Positions 29,628 to 38,502 of a DNA stretch of 64,000 nt are shown here, in pieces. Origin of the DNA: Pseudomonas rhizophila. GTDB lineage: Bacteria > Pseudomonadota > Gammaproteobacteria > Pseudomonadales > Pseudomonadaceae. The notes under the pieces were generated by a model that did no database searches, had not been told where the DNA came from, and worked only from the letters and a program-made list of their open reading frames with translations. Location: the NCBI RefSeq assembly GCF_003033885.1, contig NZ_CP024081.1:80232-144231 (forward strand). Reading direction: 5' to 3'. Each line of letters opens with the position of its first letter. Position 1 is the stretch's first letter. The position numbers were made by a program, and so were the translations under genes.

Positions 29628-31538
29628 ATGATTCGACTTCAGAACCTGACTTTACAGCGTGGCCCGCAACGTCTGCTAGAAGACGCCGAGCTGACCCTGC
29701 ACGCCGGCCACAAAGCTGGCCTCATCGGTGCCAACGGCGCCGGCAAATCGAGCCTGTTCGCCCTGCTTCGAGGTGAACTGCACCCGGACTCGGGCGATTG
29801 CCTGCTGCCCGCCGATTGGCGTATCGCCCACATGCGCCAAGAGGTCGACACCCTTGAGCGCCTGGCGGTGGACTACGTGCTTGACGGCGACCTGCGCCTT
29901 CGTCAGGTCCAGCGCGACCTGGCGGCGGCCGAGGCGGCACACGATGGCGCCGCACAGGCCCGTCTGCACGCGGAGCTCGACAGCGCCGACGGCTACACCG
30001 CCGATGCCCGCGCACGCAAACTGCTGGCAGGCCTTGGGTTTACCAATGAGCAGATGGACCGTCAGGTTGGGGATTTCTCCGGTGGCTGGCGGATGCGCTT
30101 GAACCTGGCCCAGGCCCTGATGTGCCCTTCGGACCTGCTGCTGCTCGATGAGCCCACCAACCACCTGGACCTCGACGCCATCATCTGGCTCGAAGACTGG
30201 CTCAAGAGCTATCCCGGCACATTGCTGCTGATTTCCCATGACCGCGATTTCCTCGACGCGGTGGTGGATCATGTCGCCCATGTCGACCAGCGCAAGCTCA
30301 CCTTGTACCGTGGCGGCTACAGCGCATTCGAGCGCGCCCGTGCCGAACGCCTGGCCCAGCAACAGCAGGCCTACGAGAAGCAGCAGGCGCAGCGTGCGCA
30401 CATGGAAAGCTACATCGCCCGGTTCAAGGCCCAGGCCACCAAGGCCCGTCAGGCCCAGAGCCGGATCAAGGCACTGGAGCGGATGGAAGAACTGTCCGCG
30501 GCCCACGTCGATTCACCGTTTGATTTTGTTTTCCGCGAATCGACCAAGATTTCCAGCCCGCTGATCGACCTGTCGGATGCGCGTCTGGGCTATGGCGACA
30601 AGACCGTGCTGGAGAAGGTCAAGCTGCAGCTGACCCCTGGTGCGCGGATCGGCCTGCTGGGCCCGAACGGTGCTGGTAAGTCGACCCTGATCAAGAATCT
30701 CTCCGGCGAGCTCGAGCCCCTGGCCGGGCGTCTGACCCGGGGCGAGAACACCGTGGTCGGTTACTTCGCCCAACATCAGCTCGATTCTCTCGACGCCAAG
30801 GCCAGCCCGCTGCTGCATTTGCAGCGTCTGGCACCGAACGAACGCGAGCAGACCCTGCGTGATTTCCTCGGTGGTTTCGACTTTCGTGGTGCGCGCATCG
30901 ATGAGCCGGTACTGAATTTTTCCGGTGGTGAAAAGGCTCGCCTGGCGCTGGCATTGATCGCCTGGGGCCGGCCGAACCTGTTGCTGCTCGACGAACCGAC
31001 CAACCACCTCGATCTGGAAATGCGCCTGGCCCTCACCATGGCCTTGCAGGAATTCAGCGGCGCGGTGCTGGTGGTGTCTCACGACCGGCATTTGCTCAAG
31101 AGCACCACGGATAATTTTTTCCTGGTGGCCGACGGCAAGGTCGAAGAGTTCGACGGTGATCTGGAAGACTATGCCCGTTGGCTGGTGGATTACCGTCAGC
31201 GCAACGCACCGGTCAGTACCACGCCGGTTAACCCGGACAAGACCGACAAGAAAGCCCAGCGCCAGGCCGCCGCCGCATTGCGTCAGCAGTTGGCGCCTCA
31301 CAAGCGTGAGGCCGACAAGCTCGAAGTCGAACTGGGCAAGCTGCATGAAAAACTGCAAAAGATCGAAACCAGCCTCGGCGACAGCGGTCTCTACGAAGCG
31401 GCGCGCAAGGATGAGTTGCGCGATCTGCTGGCCGAACAGGCCAGGCTGAAGGTTCGGGAAGCGGAGCTTGAGGAGGCGTGGATGCAAGCCCTGGAACTGC
31501 TGGAAAACCTGCAAGCGGAGCTGGAGGCATTGTCCTGA
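29628..31538 (+). CDS. yheS: ABC-F family ATPase (YheS type)
   Basis: The protein has 636 residues. The start MIRLQNLTLQRGPQRLLEDA matches the family; a longer frame to 29316 overlaps the divergent gene and is rejected. Two ATP-binding cassettes are seen: GANGAGKSS / FSGGWRMRLNLAQAL / LLLLDEPTNHLDLD and GPNGAGKST / FSGGEKARLALAL / LLLLDEPTNHLDLE, separated by the charged P-site tRNA interaction linker, with a C-terminal coiled coil (QLAPHKREADKLEVELGKLHEKLQKIE). It has no membrane domain. ABC-F proteins act on ribosomes in translation. Its stop overlaps the next start (TGATG). Confidence 0.94.
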   Translation: MIRLQNLTLQRGPQRLLEDAELTLHAGHKAGLIGANGAGKSSLFALLRGELHPDSGDCLLPADWRIAHMRQEVDTLERLAVDYVLDGDLRLRQVQRDLAAAEAAHDGAAQARLHAELDSADGYTADARARKLLAGLGFTNEQMDRQVGDFSGGWRMRLNLAQALMCPSDLLLLDEPTNHLDLDAIIWLEDWLKSYPGTLLLISHDRDFLDAVVDHVAHVDQRKLTLYRGGYSAFERARAERLAQQQQAYEKQQAQRAHMESYIARFKAQATKARQAQSRIKALERMEELSAAHVDSPFDFVFRESTKISSPLIDLSDARLGYGDKTVLEKVKLQLTPGARIGLLGPNGAGKSTLIKNLSGELEPLAGRLTRGENTVVGYFAQHQLDSLDAKASPLLHLQRLAPNEREQTLRDFLGGFDFRGARIDEPVLNFSGGEKARLALALIAWGRPNLLLLDEPTNHLDLEMRLALTMALQEFSGAVLVVSHDRHLLKSTTDNFFLVADGKVEEFDGDLEDYARWLVDYRQRNAPVSTTPVNPDKTDKKAQRQAAAALRQQLAPHKREADKLEVELGKLHEKLQKIETSLGDSGLYEAARKDELRDLLAEQARLKVREAELEEAWMQALELLENLQAELEALS

Positions 31539-32119
31539 TGGAAGCCTTGGCTTTGCCGATACCCGTCATGTGGGTCGAGCCGATCTGGCTCGGTGTGCAA
31601 ATACTGCTGATCCTGCTGGCCGGCTACATCGCACAGCGTTGCGTGGCGCGGGCCCTCACGGGCCTTGCCGAGCGCTACCCGTTACCGTCCCAGTTGGTGA
31701 TCATCCTGCGGGGTGTGCTGCGCTGGCTGATCATGGGCAGCGCGGTGCTGGTGGTACTTGAGCGCCTGGGCGTCTCGGCCACGGTGCTGTGGACCGCGCT
31801 GTCGGGGTTCGTCGCGGTGGCGGCGGTGGCGTTCTTCGCCATCTGGAGCGTACTGTCCAATCTGTTGTGCGCCATTTTGATCTACACCGTCGGGCCGTTT
31901 CGTCTGGGCGATGTAGTTGAGCTGGTGGAGTCCACCGACAAGCCCGGCATCAAGGGGCGGGTGGTGGCCATCAACCTGCTTTACACCACCTTGATCGAAC
32001 CCGAGGAACTCGGTACGGGCAGTTCCATGGTGCAAGTGCCCAACAGCCTGTTCTTCCAACGTTCAGTTCGACGCTGGCGCGGCAACGAGGCGTTTCCGGT
32101 CGGCGGGTTCGTCGAATAA
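31538..32119 (+). CDS. Small MscS-family mechanosensitive channel protein
   Basis: The protein has 193 residues. Three membrane helices (about 13-35, 52-77, 85-110) end in the MscS pore/beta-domain boundary FFAIWSVLSNLLCAILIYTVGPFRLGDVVEL, followed by the conserved VVAINLLYTTLIEP and VQVPNSLFFQRSVRRW. The C-terminal alpha/beta vestibule is missing, so it is shorter than MscS (286). Likely an osmotic safety valve. The start overlaps the ABC-F stop by one base, suggesting one transcript. Confidence 0.88.
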   Translation: MEALALPIPVMWVEPIWLGVQILLILLAGYIAQRCVARALTGLAERYPLPSQLVIILRGVLRWLIMGSAVLVVLERLGVSATVLWTALSGFVAVAAVAFFAIWSVLSNLLCAILIYTVGPFRLGDVVELVESTDKPGIKGRVVAINLLYTTLIEPEELGTGSSMVQVPNSLFFQRSVRRWRGNEAFPVGGFVE

Positions 32120-32206
32120 GCGGGTCTCGATCGTTAAATATCTGTGGTCAACCGTCCGGCGGCGCATTAGCTTAGTGGTTTCAACGAATCTGAGCCGAGG
32201 TGTGCA

Positions 32207-32839
32207 ATGGTGCTGGAAACATGGCTGGCGTTTTTCGCCGCTTGCTGGGTGATCAGTCTTTCACCGGGTGCTGGTGCCATCGCATCGATGTCCAGCGGTC
32301 TGCAATACGGTTTCTGGCGCGGCTACTGGAATGCCCTGGGCCTGCAATTGGGTCTGGCGTTGCAAATCGTGATTGTCGCCGCCGGTGTCGGCGCGGTCCT
32401 CACCGCATCGGCGACCGCGTTTTATGCGATCAAGTGGTTTGGTGTGGCCTATCTGGTTTATCTGGGCGTCAAGCAGTGGCGAGCCATCCCGGGCGATCTC
32501 AGTGATGACGCGGCCGTGCGGCCTATCGGCAAGCCTTTGGCGCTGGTGTTTCGCGGTTTTCTGGTCAACATCAGCAACCCCAAGGCATTGGTGTTCATGC
32601 TTGCGGTGTTGCCTCAATTCATCGACCCGCATGCCCCGCTGATCAAGCAATACCTGATCCTGGGCGTGACCATGGTTTGCGTCGACCTCATCGTCATGGC
32701 CGGGTACACCGGGCTGGCATCCAAAGTCCTGCGCCTGCTGCGCACTCCGAAACAGCAGCGTCGAATGAACCGCACCTTTGCCGGGCTGTTCATTGGTGCA
32801 GCGGGGTTGCTGGCGACAATTCGCAAAGCCTCGGTCTAA
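32207..32839 (+). CDS. LysE/RhtB family amino acid exporter
   Basis: The protein has 210 residues and six membrane helices. The family N-terminus is MVLETWLAFFAACWVISLSPGAGAIASMSSGLQYGFWRGYWNALGLQLG, with the conserved LSPGAGAI segment and FLVNISNPKALVFMLAVLPQFI. It likely exports homoserine lactone, threonine or another small amino acid. No LysG-type regulator is beside it. A REP-like hairpin follows. Confidence 0.9.
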   Translation: MVLETWLAFFAACWVISLSPGAGAIASMSSGLQYGFWRGYWNALGLQLGLALQIVIVAAGVGAVLTASATAFYAIKWFGVAYLVYLGVKQWRAIPGDLSDDAAVRPIGKPLALVFRGFLVNISNPKALVFMLAVLPQFIDPHAPLIKQYLILGVTMVCVDLIVMAGYTGLASKVLRLLRTPKQQRRMNRTFAGLFIGAAGLLATIRKASV

Positions 32840-32854
32840 CCCGACGGTTCCAAT

Positions 32855-32880
32855 GTGGCGGGGATAAATTTCCTCGCCAC
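32855..32880. repeat. REP-like imperfect palindrome
   Basis: GTGGCGGGGATAAA faces TTTCCTCGCCAC. It is related to the GTGGCGAGG class and sits between the convergent LysE and envelope-protein genes; it may terminate both. Confidence 0.7.
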
Positions 32881-32899
32881 AAAATAATCGCTGAACCGC

Positions 32900-33643
32900 T
32901 TAGCGCAAAATGACCGGCGCGGTATCCCGTGGCAGGTTGTTGCGCGGCGCAGGCTCGCCGGCTTGTTCGTAGTTCGGCCCGCCAAGTTGTTCGCTCAGTT
33001 GCCGCGCTACGTCCTCACCCAGGGCCTTGGACACCTCGCGCACGACTCGCGGGCGGTTGAGGTTGATGCGTACGTCCCGATGATTCAGCAGCTTGGTGTC
33101 CTGGCCTTCACCCATGGCGGTGAAGGCCGAGGTGATTTCGTAGGTTTTGGTGTTGATCAGGCTGAAGTCCGCCACCAGGGTCAAGGCGAGCACGGCCGAG
33201 TAGCTGTTGGTATTGGCCAGTTCATTGATGTCGCGGGTGAAGTCGATGTCCGATACGGTGCCGAACAGCACGTAATCGGCGCCCTTGAAGTGCCCGGCCT
33301 TGATTCGCTTGATCACGTCATAGACGTCGCCCGTGGACGAAGCGGTGTGGGGCGTGCCTTGCACGAGCTGGAACATCCCGCTGCGCAGGATTTCGCCCTT
33401 GATGTCGCCGGTGAACTTGCGCAGTTCGCCCTGCTCGATATAGCTGGTGGTGGCTTCCATCTCGTCGTAGCTCGACGAAGCGCTGGCGCTGTAGGGGTTC
33501 GCCTGGAAGTTGCTCTGGGCCGAAACGGTGTGGATGTATTCCTCCACCCGTTGCTGGTACGCCAGGTCAGTGACCGCGACTTTCGGGGCCGCCTGGGCGC
33601 CGAACGCGCAGGCCAGGGCCATGATGCCGATCCATGTGCGCAT
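32900..33643 (-). CDS. Exported CsgG/LpoB-like protein
   Basis: The protein has 247 residues. The signal peptide MRTWIGIMALACAFGAQA ends at an AXA-type site with no lipobox cysteine, so it is probably soluble in the periplasm. The body (TGDIKGEILRSGMFQLVQGTP, GHFKGADYVLFGTVSDIDF, LTLVADFSLINTKTYEITSAFTAMGEG) has the CsgG/LpoB alpha-beta pattern. The function is not known; partnership with the LpoB-like lipoprotein 3 bases upstream is inferred. It is the last gene of the envelope cluster. Confidence 0.8.
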   Translation of the reverse strand: MRTWIGIMALACAFGAQAAPKVAVTDLAYQQRVEEYIHTVSAQSNFQANPYSASASSSYDEMEATTSYIEQGELRKFTGDIKGEILRSGMFQLVQGTPHTASSTGDVYDVIKRIKAGHFKGADYVLFGTVSDIDFTRDINELANTNSYSAVLALTLVADFSLINTKTYEITSAFTAMGEGQDTKLLNHRDVRINLNRPRVVREVSKALGEDVARQLSEQLGGPNYEQAGEPAPRNNLPRDTAPVILR

Positions 33644-33646
33644 GGC

Positions 33647-34234
33647 TTAGCGCTCCGTGGTCTTGCGGATTTCTTTCTCGTCCATCCACTCGGCCAGACC
33701 GCTTTCGACGTCGATCAATTGCAGGCTGAATTTGTAGAAGACGTCCTTGTAGTCGCTGCTGCGCTTGACGATCGAGCTGATGGAGCCTTCGAGGCGGTAT
33801 TTGGCCGCGATCATGTTGCCGGTCTTGGCCACGGTGCTTTTCTTGTACAGGCCGCTCTGGTTTTGCAGCTTGAGCTGGTCAACCTGGCTGTCCATGGCGT
33901 TGTTGTCGCTGGCGAAACGTGCCGCACCGGTCTTCATCAATTGGGTCTTGATGCTGGTGGTGATCTCGCGGGTGTCGATGTACTCGCTGGTCTTGTTCTT
34001 CACGTCATAGACCTGAACCACCGGGCGGCCCTGCAGAATGCCGGACTGGGCCAGGGAGCGGGTCATGGACTCGGCGATCATTTGCAGATCGGTGGAACCG
34101 AATTCGTTGGTCACGGTTTCCACGGCCTTGGTGTCGCCGTAGCTGATGTTCTTGCTGCCCAGGACCGGAGAGTTGTTGGCGCAGCCGCTGACCAGCAAGG
34201 CGGCCAGGGCGAGGGATGAAATGCGTACAAACAT
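33647..34234 (-). CDS. lpoB: LpoB-like penicillin-binding protein activator lipoprotein
   Basis: The protein has 195 residues. The signal sequence MFVRISSLALAALLVSGC ends in a lipobox, lipidating C18. The LpoB-like domain includes GSTDLQMIAESMTRSLAQSG, VVQVYDVKNKTSEYIDTREITTSIKTQL, AAKYRLEGSISSIV and YKFSLQLIDVESGLAEWMDEKEIRK. LpoB in E. coli activates PBP1b from the outer membrane. Pseudomonads usually use LpoP for PBP1b, so the target here is uncertain. It is 3 bases before the CsgG-like gene. Confidence 0.85.
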   Translation of the reverse strand: MFVRISSLALAALLVSGCANNSPVLGSKNISYGDTKAVETVTNEFGSTDLQMIAESMTRSLAQSGILQGRPVVQVYDVKNKTSEYIDTREITTSIKTQLMKTGAARFASDNNAMDSQVDQLKLQNQSGLYKKSTVAKTGNMIAAKYRLEGSISSIVKRSSDYKDVFYKFSLQLIDVESGLAEWMDEKEIRKTTER

Positions 34235-34297
34235 GGGAGTGCTCTCGAAAGCTGAAAAATTAGGGTTAACGCGTGGTGCCAGTCAGTAGAGCCTTTT

Positions 34298-34387
34298 GTG
34301 GGAGCGAGCCTGCTCGCGATAGCGGTCTGTCAGCCAAGCGCATTGCTGGTTGATGCATTGCTATCGCTAGCAAGCTCGCTCCCACAG
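34298..34387. repeat. REPIN inside the envelope-protein cluster
   Basis: GTGGGAGCGAGCCTGCTCG at the left end faces AGCAAGCTCGCTCCCACAG at the right end, in the 162-base gap between the YcfL-like and LpoB-like genes. It may reduce read-through or stabilise upstream mRNA. Confidence 0.88.
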
Positions 34388-34396
34388 GTGTGTGGC

Positions 34397-34768
34397 TCAA
34401 GGCGTATTGATTTCCAATCGGAAATCCACAGCCTTGGGGGTCGGTGCGATAGCCGGCAGGAAACTGGTTTGTTCGCCGTACAGCGTCAGGCTTTTCCAGG
34501 TTTCTTCCTCGGCAACCGGAAAGCCTTCCGGTCCCAACCAGGCAAAGCGGTAGTACATCGTCTTGTTGTTGAAGCTGGTGTTGCTCAACTGCACATTGAC
34601 GGTCAGGTAGCCGTTTTCCCGGGCCACGCGCATGGCGCCGACCACGATGTTTTTCTGCTTGCCCATGGCCACGACTTTGCTGGCGGCGCTGCCCGGCTCC
34701 GGCGGCGCAGGGGTGGCGCAACCGGCCAGCAAGGCCAGGACACCGAGGGTGATCAGTTTTAAACGCAT
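34397..34768 (-). CDS. YcfL family (DUF1425) lipoprotein
   Basis: The protein has 123 residues. The lipobox LLAGC lipidates C17 (MRLKLITLGVLALLAGCATPAP). The DUF1425 core is visible in VGAMRVARENGYLTVNVQLSNTSFNNKTMYYRFAWLGPEGFPV and EETWKSLTLYGEQTSFLPAIAPTPKAVDFRLEI, an immunoglobulin-like sandwich. In E. coli ycfL is next to lpoB, as here. The precise role is unknown. It starts 18 bases after the COG3014 gene. Confidence 0.88.
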   Translation of the reverse strand: MRLKLITLGVLALLAGCATPAPPEPGSAASKVVAMGKQKNIVVGAMRVARENGYLTVNVQLSNTSFNNKTMYYRFAWLGPEGFPVAEEETWKSLTLYGEQTSFLPAIAPTPKAVDFRLEINTP

Positions 34769-34786
34769 TTGAACAAGACTCCGTTC

Positions 34787-36184
34787 TTAAGGTTGCTTGA
34801 TGCTGGCGACGGCGGTCGGGTTGGTGCTCGGGATCACCTGGGCGGCCAGGCCACCGGCGAAGACCTGATTGCCCACCGCCCGCAGGCTGATGACCTGGTA
34901 ACGCTGATCGACGGTAACCTTGACCACCGAACCGCCCACCGCGCTCGGCAAGGTGACGTGGTGTTCACCTTTTTTCAGGCGCAGACGCACCACTTGGGTG
35001 TAGTCCGGCAGGGTGCGCCAGGTCCGGGTGTCCGCGCCTTCCAGCACGGCCGAGGTCAGGCCCACCGCGAGGCCGGCCAGGGGATTGGTTTCGTTGATCT
35101 GTTTTTGCGCCACGCCCCGGGTGATCGCGCGCACGGTTGTGCGCAGGATGATGCCGGGCATGTCGTCGCGCAGGGCGCGGCGGGACATGGCTGTGGTGCT
35201 GTTGAGCTGGGTCAGGTCCAGTTGACGACCGTCGACACCGATTTGAGTGAACGTGGCGGTGGAGGTGTCAGGCTTGATCAGGGGGAATGACAGTGGCGTG
35301 ATCACCACATTGCCGCTGATGGGCAGGGGCAGGGGAATGCGGATCGAGTCCCGGGACGGCGCCAGGCCGCTCTGCACCACAATCAGGATGTCGCTTTCAT
35401 CCTTCTTGCCAGCGGGCTTGTCGAGGTTGATCAATGCCTGCTCCAGCAACGGCGTATTCGGACGCAGTTCGGCGGCTTTGCGATAACCCGGAGCGGCCAG
35501 GTCTTTTTCGCCCAAGGCTTCATAGACGAACCCGGCCAGGTAATGGCTGAACGCACTCTGATAGCTGTTTTTCAGGCTGATCACTTCCGGCGCGTCGAGG
35601 CTGGCCACCGGGTAGCCCTGCAGGTCCTTGTACTCGGTCTTGACCCCTTGCTTCTCGGCGTCTTCCTCGCGCTTGAGGTATTCCTTGTCCCGCAGGTCGG
35701 CAATCACCGCTTCGCGCTCGTGGGTTTTCTTGATCTGCATCCGCGCGCCGTCGAAGTCGTTCACGGCCAGCTGGTTCAGGGCCATCTGCGTGGTCAGCAT
35801 GACCTTTTCGTAGTCATAGCCTTCGTAGCGTCGAACTTTATCGTTGACCAGAAAGCTGCCGAACTGTGCCAGATATTTGCCTGTGTCGAGCTTGACTGCA
35901 TCTTCCCACTGACCCACCTGCTGATCGGCGCTGGACCAGGCAGCCTGACTGCCGGGCAGGTCGCCCTTGGCGCGCAACAGTTCGCCTTTTTCGAAGAAAT
36001 ACAGCAGGTCTTTGTCTTGGCTGGTGTTGTTCTTCTCCAGCAGGGTCAACGCCGCGTCGACGTTGCCGGAAGCCAGTTGCTGATTGGTCTGGGCCAATTC
36101 GCTGTCGTAGTTGCGAAACGCAGAGCAGCCAGACAACAAGGTGATCGCGCCGAGGGCGATCGAAAGAGCGGCACGGGATGCCAT
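34787..36184 (-). CDS. COG3014 family lipoprotein with TPR-like repeats
   Basis: The protein has 465 residues. The lipobox LLSGC lipidates C20. The N-terminal half has TPR-like helices (QTNQQLASGNVDAALTLLEKNN, LYFFEKGELLRAKGDLPGSQAAW, RYEGYDYEKVMLTTQMALNQLA); the C-terminal half is beta-rich (LPISGNVVITPLSFPLIKP, VVRLRLKKGEHHVTLPSAVGGSVVKVTVDQRYQVISLRAVG). Family function unknown. It heads the four-gene cluster with YcfL-, LpoB- and CsgG-like proteins. The 311-base gap to the FTR1 gene (36185-36495) is AT-richer and should hold both divergent promoters; I see no clear operator. Confidence 0.88.
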   Translation of the reverse strand: MASRAALSIALGAITLLSGCSAFRNYDSELAQTNQQLASGNVDAALTLLEKNNTSQDKDLLYFFEKGELLRAKGDLPGSQAAWSSADQQVGQWEDAVKLDTGKYLAQFGSFLVNDKVRRYEGYDYEKVMLTTQMALNQLAVNDFDGARMQIKKTHEREAVIADLRDKEYLKREEDAEKQGVKTEYKDLQGYPVASLDAPEVISLKNSYQSAFSHYLAGFVYEALGEKDLAAPGYRKAAELRPNTPLLEQALINLDKPAGKKDESDILIVVQSGLAPSRDSIRIPLPLPISGNVVITPLSFPLIKPDTSTATFTQIGVDGRQLDLTQLNSTTAMSRRALRDDMPGIILRTTVRAITRGVAQKQINETNPLAGLAVGLTSAVLEGADTRTWRTLPDYTQVVRLRLKKGEHHVTLPSAVGGSVVKVTVDQRYQVISLRAVGNQVFAGGLAAQVIPSTNPTAVASIKQP

Positions 36185-36495
36185 GAATACTTCTTCCCTG
36201 AGGTATCAGCCGGGGGTGCGGGTCGGGCTGGGACGATCCACGGACGAGCGCTGGGCGCTGTCGGTTCCTCATAACCGGAGGAGCTTTTATGCCTTCGGAC
36301 AATAAGAGGGCGGCGGGATTATAAACATGGCCGTTGGCTATGTAATGGCTTTTTAATCTCGTAATGCAGTTTTTGTGACATCACTTCCAAGCGTGAAGAT
36401 CCGATGAAATCTGCTTCAGAAACACATCAACCCTTGAGTCAAGGTCATTGGAAGTGAACAATGTGTTACTTCTTATTTCCATCTGAGAGTCATTC

Positions 36496-38394
36496 ATGAC
36501 TGCCCCGTACCGTTTTCTGGCCTGGCTAGCGCTGCCGTTGTTTGCGCTATGCAGCGCCAATCTATTGGCCGACACCCTGGAGGGCGCCCCCCAGGCGCTG
36601 CATTTACTGGATTACATCGGGGCGGATTATCCGGCGACGGTGCAGGCGGGCAAGGTTGTCGACGAGTCTGAATACCGCGAGCAACTGGAATTTACCCAGC
36701 GCCTGGAAGGGCTGATCGTTGCGCTGCCAGCCAAACCTGAGAAAGCAGAGCTGACACAAGGCGTCGCCGCCTTGCGCAGCGCCATCACCGCGCATCAGGA
36801 CGGCGATGAGGTCGCCCGCCTGGCGCGGCAACTGGGGGCCAGACTGGCGGTGGCGTATGAGGTCAGTCAGGCGCCGGTGATCACCCCGGACCCGGCCCGC
36901 GGTGCGCCGCTATATGCGCAGAATTGCTCGGTGTGCCACGGTGACAGCGGGGCCGGCGACGGTCCTGCCGGTGTCGGCCTGGAGCCTGCACCCGCCAACC
37001 TGCGCGATGGGGCGCGCCTGGATCATCTGAGTCTCTACGCGATCTACAACACGCTTGGCATGGGCGTCGAAGGCACTGACATGCCGGCCTTTGCCGATCA
37101 GCTCGACGACCGTCAGCGCTGGGACCTGGCGACGTACATCGCCAGCTTCAGCGCCGACCCGGCGGCCGCTAAAAGCGGACAGACCTTCAACCTCGCTGAT
37201 CTCGCGCGCCAGACACCGACCGAAATCCTCGCGGCGCAGGGCCCTGAAGCGGCAGCCACCTTTCGTGCCCAGCGTGCCCAGCCGCCACAAGTGCAGCGTG
37301 GCCCGGCGCAGTTGCTCGACTACACCGCCACCACCCTGGACAAGAGCATCGCGGCGTATCGCGCCGGTGATCACGACCAAGCCTATGACTTGTCGGTAGC
37401 GGCTTACCTGGAAGGTTTCGAGCTGGTGGAAAGTTCGCTGGATAACGTCGATGCCAATGTGCGTAAGGACACTGAAAAAGCGCTGATGGCCTACCGTCAG
37501 TCGTTGCAGGATGGCTTGTCGGTCGAGCAGGCCGAGCAGCGCCTGGACGCGGCCAAGGCCAAGCTGACGGAGTCGGCGGATCTGCTGGGTGGCGACGGTT
37601 TGAGCTGGTCGCTGAGCTACATCTCGGGCTTGCTGATTCTGCTTCGCGAAGGGCTGGAAGCGATTCTGGTGCTGGCGGCGATCCTGGCGTTCCTGCGCAA
37701 TACCGGTCAACAGTCAGCGGTTCGCAGCGTCAACGTCGGTTGGGGGCTGGCGCTGCTGGCTGGTCTGGCGACTTGGGGGCTGGCCGCTTATGTGATTGAC
37801 GTCAGCGGCGCCCAGCGCGAATTGCTCGAAGGCGCAACGGCCTTGTTTGCCAGTGTGATGGTGCTGTGGCTGGGTGTGTGGATGCACGACCGACGTCACG
37901 CGGCGGCCTGGCAGGATTACATCAAGAGCAGTCTGGTGGGCGGCGGCGGACGTTTCGGTTTTGCGATCCTGGCGTTTTTCTCGGTCTATCGCGAGCTGTT
38001 CGAAGTGATCCTGTTCTACGAAACCCTGTGGCTGCAAGCCGGTCCCGCCGGGCATGATGCCGTATTGGCTGGCGGCGCCACGGCGCTGGTGCTGTTGGTG
38101 GGGTTGGCCTGGGTGATTCTGCGCGGCTCGGCGAAACTGCCGCTGGCGTTGTTTTTCAGCATCAATGCCGGATTGCTCTGCGCGCTGTCGGTGGTTTTTG
38201 CCGGTCATGGCGTGAAGGCGCTGCAGGAAGCCGGGATCTTTGGCACCCGTCCGGTGGCGTTCTTCGATTTCGACTGGCTGGGCATTCACGCCGATGCTTA
38301 TTCCTTGGCCGCCCAAGTGGTGGCGATCGTGGCGATTGTGGTGTTGTACGGGCGCAGTCGGGTGGCGGAGAAGCGTAGGGTCCAGGTTTCCTGA
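36496..38394 (+). CDS. Cytochrome c / FTR1-family iron permease fusion
   Basis: The protein has 632 residues. After a signal peptide (to about residue 26) there is a periplasmic region with one c-type heme site CSVCH near residue 143 and a distal Met ligand likely in GTDMPAFADQL. A helical linker follows, then a seven-helix FTR1 domain from about residue 370. Both iron-permease motifs are visible, REGLEAILV and RELFEVILF. FTR1 permeases couple ferrous oxidation to ferric uptake; the built-in cytochrome suggests electrons leave to the respiratory chain. No efeO/efeB neighbours and no obvious Fur box. Confidence 0.9.
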   Translation: MTAPYRFLAWLALPLFALCSANLLADTLEGAPQALHLLDYIGADYPATVQAGKVVDESEYREQLEFTQRLEGLIVALPAKPEKAELTQGVAALRSAITAHQDGDEVARLARQLGARLAVAYEVSQAPVITPDPARGAPLYAQNCSVCHGDSGAGDGPAGVGLEPAPANLRDGARLDHLSLYAIYNTLGMGVEGTDMPAFADQLDDRQRWDLATYIASFSADPAAAKSGQTFNLADLARQTPTEILAAQGPEAAATFRAQRAQPPQVQRGPAQLLDYTATTLDKSIAAYRAGDHDQAYDLSVAAYLEGFELVESSLDNVDANVRKDTEKALMAYRQSLQDGLSVEQAEQRLDAAKAKLTESADLLGGDGLSWSLSYISGLLILLREGLEAILVLAAILAFLRNTGQQSAVRSVNVGWGLALLAGLATWGLAAYVIDVSGAQRELLEGATALFASVMVLWLGVWMHDRRHAAAWQDYIKSSLVGGGGRFGFAILAFFSVYRELFEVILFYETLWLQAGPAGHDAVLAGGATALVLLVGLAWVILRGSAKLPLALFFSINAGLLCALSVVFAGHGVKALQEAGIFGTRPVAFFDFDWLGIHADAYSLAAQVVAIVAIVVLYGRSRVAEKRRVQVS

Positions 38395-38416
38395 ACAGCA
38401 TTCGCTGCGCTCATAA

Positions 38417-38479
38417 TCGCGGGCAAGCCTTGCTCCCACAGTCAGTATTCGCCTGTGGAAGCAAGGCTTGCCCGCGATG
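38417..38479. repeat. REPIN, short-centre
   Basis: CGCGGGCAAGCCTTGCTCCC at the left faces GCAAGGCTTGCCCGCG at the right with about 25 bases between. It separates the FTR1 and YaiI genes. Confidence 0.85.
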
Positions 38480-38502
38480 CTTTTAATTAGAGGAAAAACT
38501 CA

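Noticed and set aside
36353-36495. Fur box upstream of the cytochrome c/FTR1 gene
   Set aside because: The region is AT-rich but I could not find a convincing match to the 19-base Fur consensus.
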